Source of the DNA: VRUE01 sp963824215 | GTDB lineage: Bacteria; Actinomycetota; Thermoleophilia; Solirubrobacterales; 70-9 | Assembly (NCBI GenBank): GCA_963824215.1 | Contig: CAWGOE010000001.1 | Coordinates: 806,001 to 870,000 of the forward strand | DNA: 64,000 bases | Direction: 5' to 3' | Shown here: positions 32,485 to 41,029 of the stretch, piece after piece | How the letters are laid out: the number at the start of each line of letters is the position of its first letter | Numbering within the stretch: the stretch's first letter is position 1 | The notes under the pieces: model-generated | The model's database searches: none | What the model saw: the letters and a program-made list of their open reading frames with translations, nothing else | Told to the model about the DNA's origin: nothing | Made by a program: the position numbers and the translations under genes

Positions 32485-34013
32485 TCGTGCCGCCCACTGC
32501 CGGAATCAGCGTAACCACGCCCGTCGAGGAGGCCCAGCTCGACTGGTATCGCGAGGACCCGCTCGCCAACGATCACCACCATCACTGGCACATCGTCTAT
32601 CCGGCGAGCGGCCCCCCGACTCCTCCCGGTGTGCCTCGCCGGACCCAGCCCCGCCAGGGTGAGCTCTTCTTCTACATGCACCAGCAGATGCTCGCCCGCT
32701 ACGACACCGAGCGGACCATTGCCGGGCTCGACCGTTGTGAGCCGTTCAGCGACTATGGCGGTCCAATCGACGAGGGCTATGAGCTCGAGGGGTATGGCCC
32801 CCGGCCCAGCGGAAGTACTGCAGCCAACATCAACATGGTCGCCGACCTCGGCAACAGTCACGCCGAAGCCGAGAGTGCGCTCGCAAACGGCGAGTTCCAG
32901 CTCGAGGGCGGAGCGGGGACGGTCCCAGTCGACGAGAACGTGCTCGGCTGTGTGATCGAGTCATCGGATTGGTACGAGGATGCCGCGGATGCCGGGCCCG
33001 CACCGTTGCCGAGCCGGTACTTTCACGGCACCGGGCACATGGCGATCGCGACCGCATCCGAGCAGGTTGGCTTCGGTGGTCCCATGTCCTACGTGGAGAC
33101 CGCGATCAGGGATCCGATCTTCTACCGCTGGCATCGCCACGTCGATGATCTCTACTACGCCTACCAGGGGCAGCAGGCGCCAGCGGAGTTCGCCCAGTTT
33201 GCGGCAGACGTGGCCTTCGGCGAAAGCAACACCGACATCGCGCTCTGCTTGGCGCGCGATATTCGCGGCGCCGGGGAAGCCGGCTTCGATTTCGCGGCTT
33301 GGGGCAAGGAGACGCTAGGCACCGACCTCGATAGCGGAGGGCCGGTCACGGACGAGCTCTTGACCCAGTTCGTCACCTCGGACCTCGCTCTTGCGGTGCC
33401 TGGGTCGCCCCTCATCCCGGATGCCTGGCTGCAGGACGTGATCCGCCTAACCCACGAGCCATTCGTTTACTTCATCCGGGTCAATAACCGCCAGGTGCAA
33501 GCGCAGGATGTGACCGTACGGATCTTCCTCGCCCACGCCGACCTCGCCGAGGACCGCCGGTCTTGGATCGAGCTCGACAAGTTCCGGGAGACGCTGGAGC
33601 CGGGGGCGAACCTGCTCGCCCGCCCCGACGCTCGCTCCGCAGTCGTCAAGCGCAAGGGCCTCGACGCACCCGGCGCCGAGGCGCCCGCGGTCCAAAGCTC
33701 GGACGTGTGGTGCGACTGCGGCTGGCCTTACAGCCTGCTGCTGCCGAGCGGCGCCTCGACGCCGCAGGGCACGCCCTTCAAGCTGTTGGTCGCCCTCACT
33801 GCCTGGGACGACGACCAAGTCGGCGAGCCGGAAACTTGTGGCTCGATGAGCTTCTGCGGTGCCCGCAACAAATACCCCGATGCGCGACGCATGGGCTACC
33901 CCTTCGATCGACCGATCCAAGGATCGATCGAAAACGCAGTGGCCCAGGCTCCGAACATGGCAATGCGCGATGTGCGCGTCCGCTGCACCACCCAGCGCCC
34001 AACGGGCGGCTAG
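32481..34013 (+). CDS. Arthropod-type hemocyanin/phenoloxidase family type-3 copper protein
   Basis: The 510-residue protein contains a full type-3 copper centre: CuA ligands in DHHHHWHIVY (H33, H37) and FFYMHQQMLARYDTER (H67), CuB ligands in FHGTGHMAIA (H182, H186) and DPIFYRWHRHVDDLYYA (H218). The C-terminal 200 residues match the hemocyanin Ig-like domain: IELDKFRETLEPGANLLAR, DCGWPYSLLLPSG, SFCGARNKYPD and MGYPFDRPI. This is the arthropod hemocyanin/prophenoloxidase layout rather than the bacterial MelC2 tyrosinase type. No signal peptide. Likely role: oxygen binding or oxidation of phenols in the cytoplasm. Confidence 0.85.
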   Translation: MIVPPTAGISVTTPVEEAQLDWYREDPLANDHHHHWHIVYPASGPPTPPGVPRRTQPRQGELFFYMHQQMLARYDTERTIAGLDRCEPFSDYGGPIDEGYELEGYGPRPSGSTAANINMVADLGNSHAEAESALANGEFQLEGGAGTVPVDENVLGCVIESSDWYEDAADAGPAPLPSRYFHGTGHMAIATASEQVGFGGPMSYVETAIRDPIFYRWHRHVDDLYYAYQGQQAPAEFAQFAADVAFGESNTDIALCLARDIRGAGEAGFDFAAWGKETLGTDLDSGGPVTDELLTQFVTSDLALAVPGSPLIPDAWLQDVIRLTHEPFVYFIRVNNRQVQAQDVTVRIFLAHADLAEDRRSWIELDKFRETLEPGANLLARPDARSAVVKRKGLDAPGAEAPAVQSSDVWCDCGWPYSLLLPSGASTPQGTPFKLLVALTAWDDDQVGEPETCGSMSFCGARNKYPDARRMGYPFDRPIQGSIENAVAQAPNMAMRDVRVRCTTQRPTGG

Positions 34014-34085
34014 GCGCCGGCCTGGCGATGCTCCCGCCTGGCCATGTCGTGGGGCTGCCGGTCGAGGAGATGGCACCGGCGATTG

Positions 34086-35205
34086 TCACCGGGGCGTCTT
34101 TGGCCGCGTCCGCCCTTTACCGGGCCGTCGGCTCTCGGCGGGGGCAGGGGCCGTTGCTAAGGCGCCGGTTGCACTCCGGTGCTCGCCGGCGTCGCACGCC
34201 TCGGTAGCCGTTCGCCAGTGCTTCGCCGGTTCCTCCTCCGCCTGCAGCTGCAGGTCGAAATAGAGCAGGGTGCGGCCGATCGCTATGTAGGGGGCGAGCA
34301 GGGCGAAGACGAGGGCGCCGATTGCGTTGATCAGGTACAGCGAGATGTCGGTGAAGATCAGCGCGAAGCCGAGCGTCGGCCCGGTGACGACGCCGATCAG
34401 CCAGAAGACGGCGACGACCGCAGCGTGTACCACCAGCGCCCGCGGACCAGGTCGGAGCTGCCACGGAACGCCTCGCGTAGGGGCTTGTTCTCGAAGAGGA
34501 TCTGCTGCTGGATGAAGAGCCAGCCGACGTATTTTCAGGCGGCGAAGGGAATGCCGACGATGCTGATCAGCATCAGGAATACGCCAGCAGCTGGGCGCCG
34601 ACGACGCGGCGGAAGCGCTGGCACATGCCGCGGTAGGCGCCGGTGAAACTCGACCGGCCGCTCTCGTCGATCTGACGCACGGCGACGATCACCACGGCGG
34701 CGACCAGCGCCGAGGCGATCGGCCCCAGGCGATCGCGCCGATCAGCAGCAGCACCAATATGAGCACCCGATGGCAATCCACCGCGAGTCCTGGGTGTGGT
34801 TCATGAGCGAGGTGACCTCGGCGACGGCCCCGCAGAAGGCCTTGGTCACGGTCGGTCCGAGTACCGAGCTCTACCTTGCCGTCGGTCCAGTTCGCCTTCG
34901 GATGTTGAGGTGGTACCCGTCGCCGCGCTTGGCGATGTCGGCTGCCGTCGGCGCGCGTTTCAGCGTCGTTTCGTCGCCATCCTCGTCGGCTTCGGTCAGC
35001 TCGACCGCCGGGTTGCCGAGCACCGTGGCGACCGTCGTCGCCTCGTACTGCTCGGCGTCGGTGTCGCAGGGCGGGTCCTCTGTTCGCGCAGCATCAGGAC
35101 CGGCGTGTAGGTCTCGATCAGGCGCTTTTCGGCGGCCCTCGAGCCTTCGTCGGCTGCGCTTACGCCGGCGGATAGCGAAAGACAGGCGAGCGCCACCGTC
35201 GCCAT
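34086..35205 (-). pseudogene. Decayed exported/membrane protein gene
   Basis: Several minus-strand frames carry pieces of one or more protein genes. An N-terminus with a signal peptide (MATVALACLSLSAGVSAADEG) and TPVLMLREQ begins at 35205, continues in another frame as EDPPCDTDAEQYEATTVATVLGNPAVEL, and later frames encode membrane helices: FTGAYRGMCQRFRRVVGAQLL, then KYVGWLFIQQQILFE after an in-frame TGA at 34535-34537, then AVFWLIGVVTGPTLGFALIF..LYFDLQLQAEEE ending at 34086. At least three frameshifts and one stop separate the pieces, so the gene is dead or badly sequenced. Function unknown. Confidence 0.65.
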
Positions 35206-35314
35206 GGCGAGTGCGAGCCGGCGATGCCTCGTCGCAACGTACCAGCGCTGCGGTCGAGCTTTGGGTCGCACAGCGGTTCAAACCTCGACCGCGCTGACGG
35301 GCTTGCCGGTTAGG

Positions 35315-36001
35315 ATGCTGCCCGTGTCCGTCCCGAACTTGAGCCGGCTGAGACCCGCACGCCTCGGGGGGCTGGTCGCCATCTGCGCGATCGTCGCTCT
35401 GCTCGTCGCGATGGTGACGCCAAGCAGCGCCAACGCGGCCCGCATCCAGTGCGCGGGCACGTTTCGGGTCCTGCACGACGACCACGTCGGCCGCCTCGAC
35501 CTGCCCCGGGGCAACTACAGGATCACGATCCTTGCGTCTGGCCGGCCGAGCTGCGCCCAGGCTTCAGCCCTCTTCACTCGCTTCCTCGAGGACTTCGACG
35601 GCGTCTTGCCGGGTGGTTGGCGGGTTGCCGCCGCCAACGCGACCTTCCTGCGCGTTCCAGGCGTCGGCTTCCACGTCGCCCGGGTTGGCGGCGGAGGTGA
35701 AGGCGGCGAAGAAGAAACCGAAGGCGGCGGTGGCGGCAGCCACGGCGCCCTCTTCTGCCCGGCGCCCTTCCGCGTCCTCAACAACGACCGAATCGGGCCG
35801 CTGCGCCTCGCCAAAGGCGATTACTCGATCGTCCTCTTGCAACGGCGCGGGCTCGCCTGCAACCAGGCGTCGCAGCTCTTCGCCCGCTTCCTCGAAGACT
35901 TCAACGGCGTGCTGCCGGCGCCTTGGGTGCTCGAGCCGCACACCGCCAGCTTCCGCCGCAGTGCCAGCGGCGCCGGCTTTCGGGTCAAGCCACTGAGCTG
36001 A
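35315..36001 (+). CDS. Secreted protein with a duplicated domain
   Basis: ATG 35315 starts a signal peptide (LGGLVAICAIVALLVAMVTPSSANA). The mature protein consists of two homologous modules of about 75 residues joined by a Gly/Glu linker: CAGTFRVLHDDHVGRLDLP..FTRFLEDFDGVLPGGW and CPAPFRVLNNDRIGPLRLA..FARFLEDFNGVLPAPW. Each module has two conserved Cys, probably a disulphide. I do not recognise the family. It is divergent from the decayed gene and convergent with the following transporter gene (2 bp apart). Confidence 0.75.
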   Translation: MLPVSVPNLSRLRPARLGGLVAICAIVALLVAMVTPSSANAARIQCAGTFRVLHDDHVGRLDLPRGNYRITILASGRPSCAQASALFTRFLEDFDGVLPGGWRVAAANATFLRVPGVGFHVARVGGGGEGGEEETEGGGGGSHGALFCPAPFRVLNNDRIGPLRLAKGDYSIVLLQRRGLACNQASQLFARFLEDFNGVLPAPWVLEPHTASFRRSASGAGFRVKPLS

Positions 36002-36003
36002 GC

Positions 36004-37575
36004 TCAGTGAGTCGCCGGAGGCCCGTCCGCCAGCTCGGGCGCGTCCAGGTCGGGCGCTTTTCCAGAAGGCATCCAAATCAACGCCACCACGAATGCGATC
36101 GCCATCGCTATCGCCATGCCGTAGAAGACCGTGCGCGAGGAGAGCGCGAAGTCGTACTGGACGGCGGAGAAGATCTCCTTCGCTTTCGCCCCCGCGCTTT
36201 CGGCGAACGCGGCTTCGTTGCCGCCGCCCGCTTCGGTCAGCGATTCGGCGATCGCGTCGGCCTCGGCCTTGGGGATGCCCTCTTCGCCCAGCGTCGACTC
36301 CAGGTTCGACTTGTTCTGCAGGATCAGCACCGTGCCGAGCACGGCGAGGCCGAGGCTGGCGCCGAAGTTGCGCACCGTCTGCGTGATCCCGGTCGCCTCG
36401 CCGTAGCGGCCGCGCGGCACGCGGTTGAGCGCGTCGGTGTTGGCGGGGCTGAGGACGAGGCCGACCCCGATCCCGGCCATCACCATGAAGGGCCACTGCG
36501 AGCCGACCGAGAGCTCTGGCATTTCTTTCGCCCAGAGCGCGAAGCCGACCGCCGCGATGAGGCAGCCGGCCACGACGGTTGGCCGGGCGCCTTTCTGGTC
36601 GAGGATCCGGCCGCCGCGCTGCGTCGCGACGAAGAAGCCGGCAAAGAAGATCAGCAGGTAGAGGCCGGTTTCAGAGGCGCTTTCGTCGAGCGAGATCTGC
36701 GCGTACATGCTGGCGAAGAAGAAGAGCGGGACGAAGGCGATCATCAAGAGGAAGAGGATCGCGTTGTCCACGGCAAACGCACGATCGGCGAAGGTGCGGA
36801 TCTGCATCAGCGGGTGCTCGAGCCGCAGCTCGTAGCGGACGAAGGCGAGCAGCAGCGCCGCGCCTACGGCGATGCAGGCCCAGGTCACGACGCTTCCCCA
36901 GCCCCAGACGCTCGATTGCTGGAGGCCGAGCACGGCGAGGCCCATGCCGGCTGAGATCAGCACCGCGCCGCGGTAGTCCATCGGCGCCGGGTGCTTCTCG
37001 TTGGCCGGCTTGGCACGGGCGGTGAAGATGAGCGAGAGGATCGCCACTGGCACGTTGATCCAGAAGATCGCGCGCCAGGTCCACTCGGTCAGGTAGCCGC
37101 CGGCGATCGGGCCGATCGAGGTGAAGGCGCCGGCGGCGCCGAAGAAGATCGCCAGCGCGCGGCCGCGCTCACTGACCGGAAAGGCGCCGAGGACGATCGC
37201 CAGCGCCGCCGGAAACATCAGCGCCGCGCCGGCGCCCTGGATTACGCGGAAGGTGATGATCCATGCCTCGGCCGCACCGGTCTCGGGCGTCGCCCCGCAG
37301 AGCGCCGAGGCGGTGGCGAAGATCACGACGCCGATCACGACCATCGTGCGGTGGCCGGCGATGTCGGCCAGCCGCCCGCCGAAGGCGAACAGGGCCGAGA
37401 GCGAGAGCAGGTAGCCGTTGATGATCCACTGCACCCCGGTCGAGGAGAGCGAGAGATCCTGCTGCAACTGGGGGATCGCGATCGCGACGATCGTCTGGTC
37501 GATGAAGGTCATCGAGACGGCGAAGATCATTGCCACGAGGATCAGTTTCTGGTTGGCACCGCCGCTCTTCTCCAT
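36004..37575 (-). CDS. DHA2-family MFS drug transporter (14 TM)
   Basis: Starting at ATG 37575 (MEKSGGANQKLILVAMIF), the 523-residue protein has about 14 hydrophobic helices. Motif C-like FIDQTIVAIAIPQLQQDL in helix 1 and LADIAGHRTMVVIG after helix 2 are typical of the EmrB/QacA (DHA2) group of proton-coupled drug exporters. The longer upstream frame overlaps another gene and lacks a start signal. The substrate is unknown. A periplasmic loop near the C-terminus is Glu/Ala-rich. Confidence 0.87.
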   Translation of the reverse strand: MEKSGGANQKLILVAMIFAVSMTFIDQTIVAIAIPQLQQDLSLSSTGVQWIINGYLLSLSALFAFGGRLADIAGHRTMVVIGVVIFATASALCGATPETGAAEAWIITFRVIQGAGAALMFPAALAIVLGAFPVSERGRALAIFFGAAGAFTSIGPIAGGYLTEWTWRAIFWINVPVAILSLIFTARAKPANEKHPAPMDYRGAVLISAGMGLAVLGLQQSSVWGWGSVVTWACIAVGAALLLAFVRYELRLEHPLMQIRTFADRAFAVDNAILFLLMIAFVPLFFFASMYAQISLDESASETGLYLLIFFAGFFVATQRGGRILDQKGARPTVVAGCLIAAVGFALWAKEMPELSVGSQWPFMVMAGIGVGLVLSPANTDALNRVPRGRYGEATGITQTVRNFGASLGLAVLGTVLILQNKSNLESTLGEEGIPKAEADAIAESLTEAGGGNEAAFAESAGAKAKEIFSAVQYDFALSSRTVFYGMAIAMAIAFVVALIWMPSGKAPDLDAPELADGPPATH

Positions 37576-37690
37576 GCCTGTGGCGTTTGCCGCAAGCGCT
37601 CCAATTCCTCCCGCCGACGGGCCTAAAACAGGACGCATGGCGACCGGAATCGGCCCGTCGGCGGGTAGTTCCGATAGGCTGCCGCCGCTC

Positions 37691-37864
37691 ATGCCTGACG
37701 TCTTCTGGATCGGCTTTGGAATTACCGCCTTCTGCGTGCTCGTCGGCTTCGTCGCCGGCGTACGGTCGACCACGACCAGCACCCTGACCGCGATCGCGAT
37801 TGCCGCCTTTCTCGGCCTGATGGCCGGCTTCCCGCTAATGGCGATCGGCCTCTCCAACGCCTAG
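37691..37864 (+). CDS. Small two-helix membrane protein
   Basis: A 57-residue frame from ATG 37691 encodes two hydrophobic helices (VFWIGFGITAFCVLVGFVAGV and LTAIAIAAFLGLMAGFPLMAIGL) joined by a short Arg/Thr turn. Upstream in-frame ATGs (37638) would add a hydrophilic extension. There is no recognised family. It is supported only by its composition and by lying in the gap between two clear genes. Confidence 0.4.
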   Translation: MPDVFWIGFGITAFCVLVGFVAGVRSTTTSTLTAIAIAAFLGLMAGFPLMAIGLSNA

Positions 37865-37957
37865 TCGCTCCCGGCCGAGCCAGCGCGGCATAATCGTTCT
37901 ACATCTCGGGTAGCCGCCCCAGGCGGTTCCGGTCCCAGCGAAAGGAAGGGAGCAGAG

Positions 37958-38797
37958 ATGGCTCAGGCAACTTCGGTCCCGGCGGTGATGCTTCACGATG
38001 GGGTCGAGATCCCCCAGCTCGGCTTCGGCGTCTTCCAGGTGCGCCCCGAAGACACCCAGCAAGCGGTCGAAGAGGCGCTTGAGATCGGCTACCGCCACAT
38101 CGACACCGCTGCGGCGTACCGCAACGAGCGCGGGGTGGGGGCGGCGATCGCGGCCTCGGGCATCCCGCGCGAGGAGATCTTCGTCACGACCAAGCTTTGG
38201 AACTCCCACCAGGGCTACGAGTCGACCTTGGGTGCTTTCCAGAAGAGCCTCAATCGACTCGGGTTGGACCAGGTCGACCTCTACCTGATCCACTGGCCGG
38301 TGCCGACCGAGGGCCGGGCGCTCGACACCTGGCGCGCCTTCGAACGGGTCCACGACGAAGGCCGCGCGCGCACGATCGGCGTCTCCAACTTTCGCGTCGA
38401 GGACCTGGAGCAGCTCCAGCAGCAGGCGTTCATCCAACCGACGGTCAACCAGATCGAGCTCCACCCGCATTTCCCGCAGGCCGAGCTGCGTGATTGGCAC
38501 GCCGAGCACGCGATCGCGACCGAGTCCTGGAGCCCGCTCGCCCAAGGGGGGCTGCTCGTCAACGAGACGATCGCCAGCGTCGCCGCCCGCCACGACCGGA
38601 CCCCGGCACAGGTGATCCTGCGCTGGCACCTGCAGCTCGGCAACGTCGTCATCCCCAAATCGGTAACGCCGGCGCGGATGCGCGAGAACTTCGAGCTCTT
38701 CGACTTCGAGCTCAGCGATGAGGACATGACCGAGATCGCCGCCCTCGACGTCGGGCAGCGGATCGGCCCCGATCCGTCGACGTTCGTCTCGCCATAA
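37958..38797 (+). CDS. Aldo-keto reductase
   Basis: A 279-residue single-domain (alpha/beta)8 reductase. The catalytic tetrad is complete: D49 and Y54 in HIDTAAAYRNE, K81 in VTTKLWNSH, H114 in YLIHWP. The NADPH-binding end IPKSVTPARMRENFELFDF is standard. It is of the bacterial 2,5-diketo-gluconate reductase-like subgroup and would reduce aldehydes or ketones. The ATG is preceded by AAGGAAGGGAGC. Its TAA overlaps the start position of the following membrane protein. Confidence 0.93.
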   Translation: MAQATSVPAVMLHDGVEIPQLGFGVFQVRPEDTQQAVEEALEIGYRHIDTAAAYRNERGVGAAIAASGIPREEIFVTTKLWNSHQGYESTLGAFQKSLNRLGLDQVDLYLIHWPVPTEGRALDTWRAFERVHDEGRARTIGVSNFRVEDLEQLQQQAFIQPTVNQIELHPHFPQAELRDWHAEHAIATESWSPLAQGGLLVNETIASVAARHDRTPAQVILRWHLQLGNVVIPKSVTPARMRENFELFDFELSDEDMTEIAALDVGQRIGPDPSTFVSP

Positions 38798-39465
38798 GCC
38801 TCCGCTTCGTCAACGCGGTCGCGGCGACCGCGTTCGTCATCGGCGGTTCGCTGTTCGCAATCGGCGCGGCGCTGGCGCAGTCGGGGGCGCGCCCGACCCT
38901 CTATCTCTCCGTCTACCTGGTCGGCGGCGTCTTCTTCAGCACCGGCGGCTTCGCCTCACTCGTTCAAGTGGTCAACGAGCCCGACGAGCTCGACGGGATC
39001 GCCCCAGCCCGCTGGCGCTGGTGGTCGCGCGAGCCCGGGCGGCTGGCCTGGCTCAGCGCGGCGATCCTCTTCACCGGCACGCTTGTCTTCGCGATCAACC
39101 TGGTCGACTCGTTTATCGAGGGGCTTGACGCGGCGGCCGAGGACAGGCTCGTCTGGTCCCCCGACATCGTCGGCTGTGCGCTCTTCCTCATCTCGGGTCA
39201 CCTCGCGATGGTCGGGATCGCGGGCGGCTGGCGCCGCTTCTGGCGCCGCCGCGATCTCGGCTGGTGGATCGTCGCCGTCAACCAGCTCGGCTCGGTCCTC
39301 TTCATGGTCTCCGCGGTCGCCTCGTTCGTCCGCCCTTCCAGCGGCGATGAGCTGGCTGTCGGCGTCGCCAACTGGGGTACGTTCAGCGGCGCGCTCTGCT
39401 TCGCGATCGCCGGCGCGATGCAGGAGTTCGAGCACCCCGCTGGCCCCCGTCGCAGGCGGGCATGA
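38794..39465 (+). CDS. YrhK-like membrane protein with a non-standard start (ATA)
   Basis: The reading frame encodes about 223 residues with membrane hairpins: FVNAVAATAFVIGGSLFAIGAAL, LYLSVYLVGGVFFSTGGFASL, LAWLSAAILFTGTLVFAINLV, LFLISGHLAMVGIAGGW, LVFMV-type segments later. The first canonical start (GTG 38968) would delete the first two helices, which look genuine. ATA at 38794, sitting exactly where an ATGA overlap with the preceding stop would be expected, is the best N-terminus. Either ATA is used, the start was lost by mutation, or there is a base error. Function unknown. Confidence 0.55.
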   Translation: MSLRFVNAVAATAFVIGGSLFAIGAALAQSGARPTLYLSVYLVGGVFFSTGGFASLVQVVNEPDELDGIAPARWRWWSREPGRLAWLSAAILFTGTLVFAINLVDSFIEGLDAAAEDRLVWSPDIVGCALFLISGHLAMVGIAGGWRRFWRRRDLGWWIVAVNQLGSVLFMVSAVASFVRPSSGDELAVGVANWGTFSGALCFAIAGAMQEFEHPAGPRRRRA

Positions 39466-39487
39466 GCGCCGCGTCGGGCTAGTCCTC

Positions 39488-40969
39488 CTAAGCCGCGATC
39501 TCTGCCGGCTCCGCGACCCGGGCCTCGTAGTCGGCCAGGTCGAAGTGACCGAGGCGGCGGCGCAGCTCGAAGGTCGAGCCCGGGAACATCGTGCTGTTGC
39601 GACCGTTCGCGTCGAGGTAGTAGCTCATGCAGCCGCCCGCGTTCCAGACCGTGCCAGCGAGGCGGGTCTGGACCTCGGCGTTGAACCGCTCCTGCGTCTC
39701 GGCGCGGACCTCGACGCTGGCCAGATCGCCGCGGGACATCGTCTTCAGCGCCTCGACCATGTAGCCAATCTGCGTCTCAGAGAGCATGAACGCCGAGGAG
39801 TGGCCGTTGCCGATGTTGGGGCCGAGCAGGATGAAGAGGTTCGGGAAGCCGTTGACGACGCTGCCGAGGTAGCCGGCCGGGCTTCCCTGCCAGACCTGCT
39901 CGAGGCTGCGCCCCCCGCGTCCGTTGACCCGCGCGGCGATCGGCAGGTCGGTGATCGTGAAGCCGGTCCCGAGGATGATCGTGTCCGCTGCCCGCTCGAT
40001 GCCGTCGGCGCCGACGACCCCGTGCGGTCGCACCTCCTCGACGGCGTGGGGGACGACGTCGACGTTGGGCTGGCTCAGCGCCCGGTACCAATCATTGGAG
40101 AAGAGCAGCCGCTTGCACCCGATCGTGTAGTTCGGGGTGAGGATGCGGCGCAGCTCGGGGTCGGGGACGGAGCGGCGCAGGTAGCGGCGGCCGGCCGCCT
40201 GCAGCGGCGCCAGTAGCCGCGGCTTGCGGTTCGCGACGCCGAGGATCTCGGCGGTGCCGTAGAGCCCCCCGCGCACGGCCCGCTGGGTGGCCGGGTAGCG
40301 GCGGAAGACAGCGTGGGCGCGGCGGCCGAACGGCCGGTCGGCCTTTGGCAGGACCCAGTGCGCGGTGCGCTGGAATACGGTCAGCGACTCGACCCGCGGC
40401 TGGATCTCCGGCACGAACTGGACCGCCGAGGCGCCGCTGCCAATCGTCGCCACCCGGGCTCCGTCGAGATCGTGATCGTGGTCCCAGCGCGAGGAGTGGA
40501 AGACCTTGCCCTCGAAGCTGTCGAGGCCGGGGATATCGGGAAACACCGGCTCGCTCCAAGGGCCCGTCGCCGAGACCAGCACCTGCGCCGCGTACTCTCC
40601 AGCGCTGGTCCGAATCCGCCAGCGCTGGCAGGATTCGTCCCACTCGGCGGCGAGAACGTCGGCGTCGCAGCGGATGCGGTCGGCGACCCCATGCTCGGCG
40701 GCGACGTCGAGCAGATAGCGGCGGATCTCCTCCTGCGGCGCGAAGGCCCTGCTCCAGTCGGGCTTTGGCGCGAAGGAGTAGGAGTAGAGCGCGGTCGGCA
40801 CGTCGCAGGCGCAACCCGGGTAGGTGTTGTCACGCCAGGTGCCGCCGGGCTCCCCAGCCCGCTCGAGGACGACGACGTCGTCGATCCCGGCCCGGCGCAT
40901 GTGGATAGCCGCGCCGATCCCCGACATGCCAGCACCGATTACGGCGACCCTCACCTCCCGCTCGCTCAT
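39488..40969 (-). CDS. Flavin-containing (Baeyer-Villiger-type) monooxygenase
   Basis: The 493-residue enzyme begins with the FAD Rossmann motif VAVIGAGMSGIGAAIHMR, followed by GGTWRDNTYPGCACDVP. The Baeyer-Villiger fingerprint appears as FEGKVFHSSRWDHD (FxGxxxHxxxW) and the NADPH site as VATIGSGASAVQFVPEI. Such enzymes insert oxygen into ketones, using NADPH and O2. The substrate cannot be told. It is convergent with the preceding membrane-protein gene. Confidence 0.9.
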   Translation of the reverse strand: MSEREVRVAVIGAGMSGIGAAIHMRRAGIDDVVVLERAGEPGGTWRDNTYPGCACDVPTALYSYSFAPKPDWSRAFAPQEEIRRYLLDVAAEHGVADRIRCDADVLAAEWDESCQRWRIRTSAGEYAAQVLVSATGPWSEPVFPDIPGLDSFEGKVFHSSRWDHDHDLDGARVATIGSGASAVQFVPEIQPRVESLTVFQRTAHWVLPKADRPFGRRAHAVFRRYPATQRAVRGGLYGTAEILGVANRKPRLLAPLQAAGRRYLRRSVPDPELRRILTPNYTIGCKRLLFSNDWYRALSQPNVDVVPHAVEEVRPHGVVGADGIERAADTIILGTGFTITDLPIAARVNGRGGRSLEQVWQGSPAGYLGSVVNGFPNLFILLGPNIGNGHSSAFMLSETQIGYMVEALKTMSRGDLASVEVRAETQERFNAEVQTRLAGTVWNAGGCMSYYLDANGRNSTMFPGSTFELRRRLGHFDLADYEARVAEPAEIAA

Positions 40970-41029
40970 GCGAGAGGATTCTAGGCGGCGTTTGGCTGGC
41001 TGGCCAGGATGCCCCGCTGACGGCCTGGA

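Noticed and set aside
34535..34537. In-frame TGA as a selenocysteine codon
   Set aside because: The surrounding gene has additional frameshifts and no SECIS-like structure or selenoprotein family match.
39083..40216. 377-residue plus-strand frame across the membrane-protein and monooxygenase genes
   Set aside because: Antisense and out-of-frame to two well-supported genes; composition typical of shadow frames.
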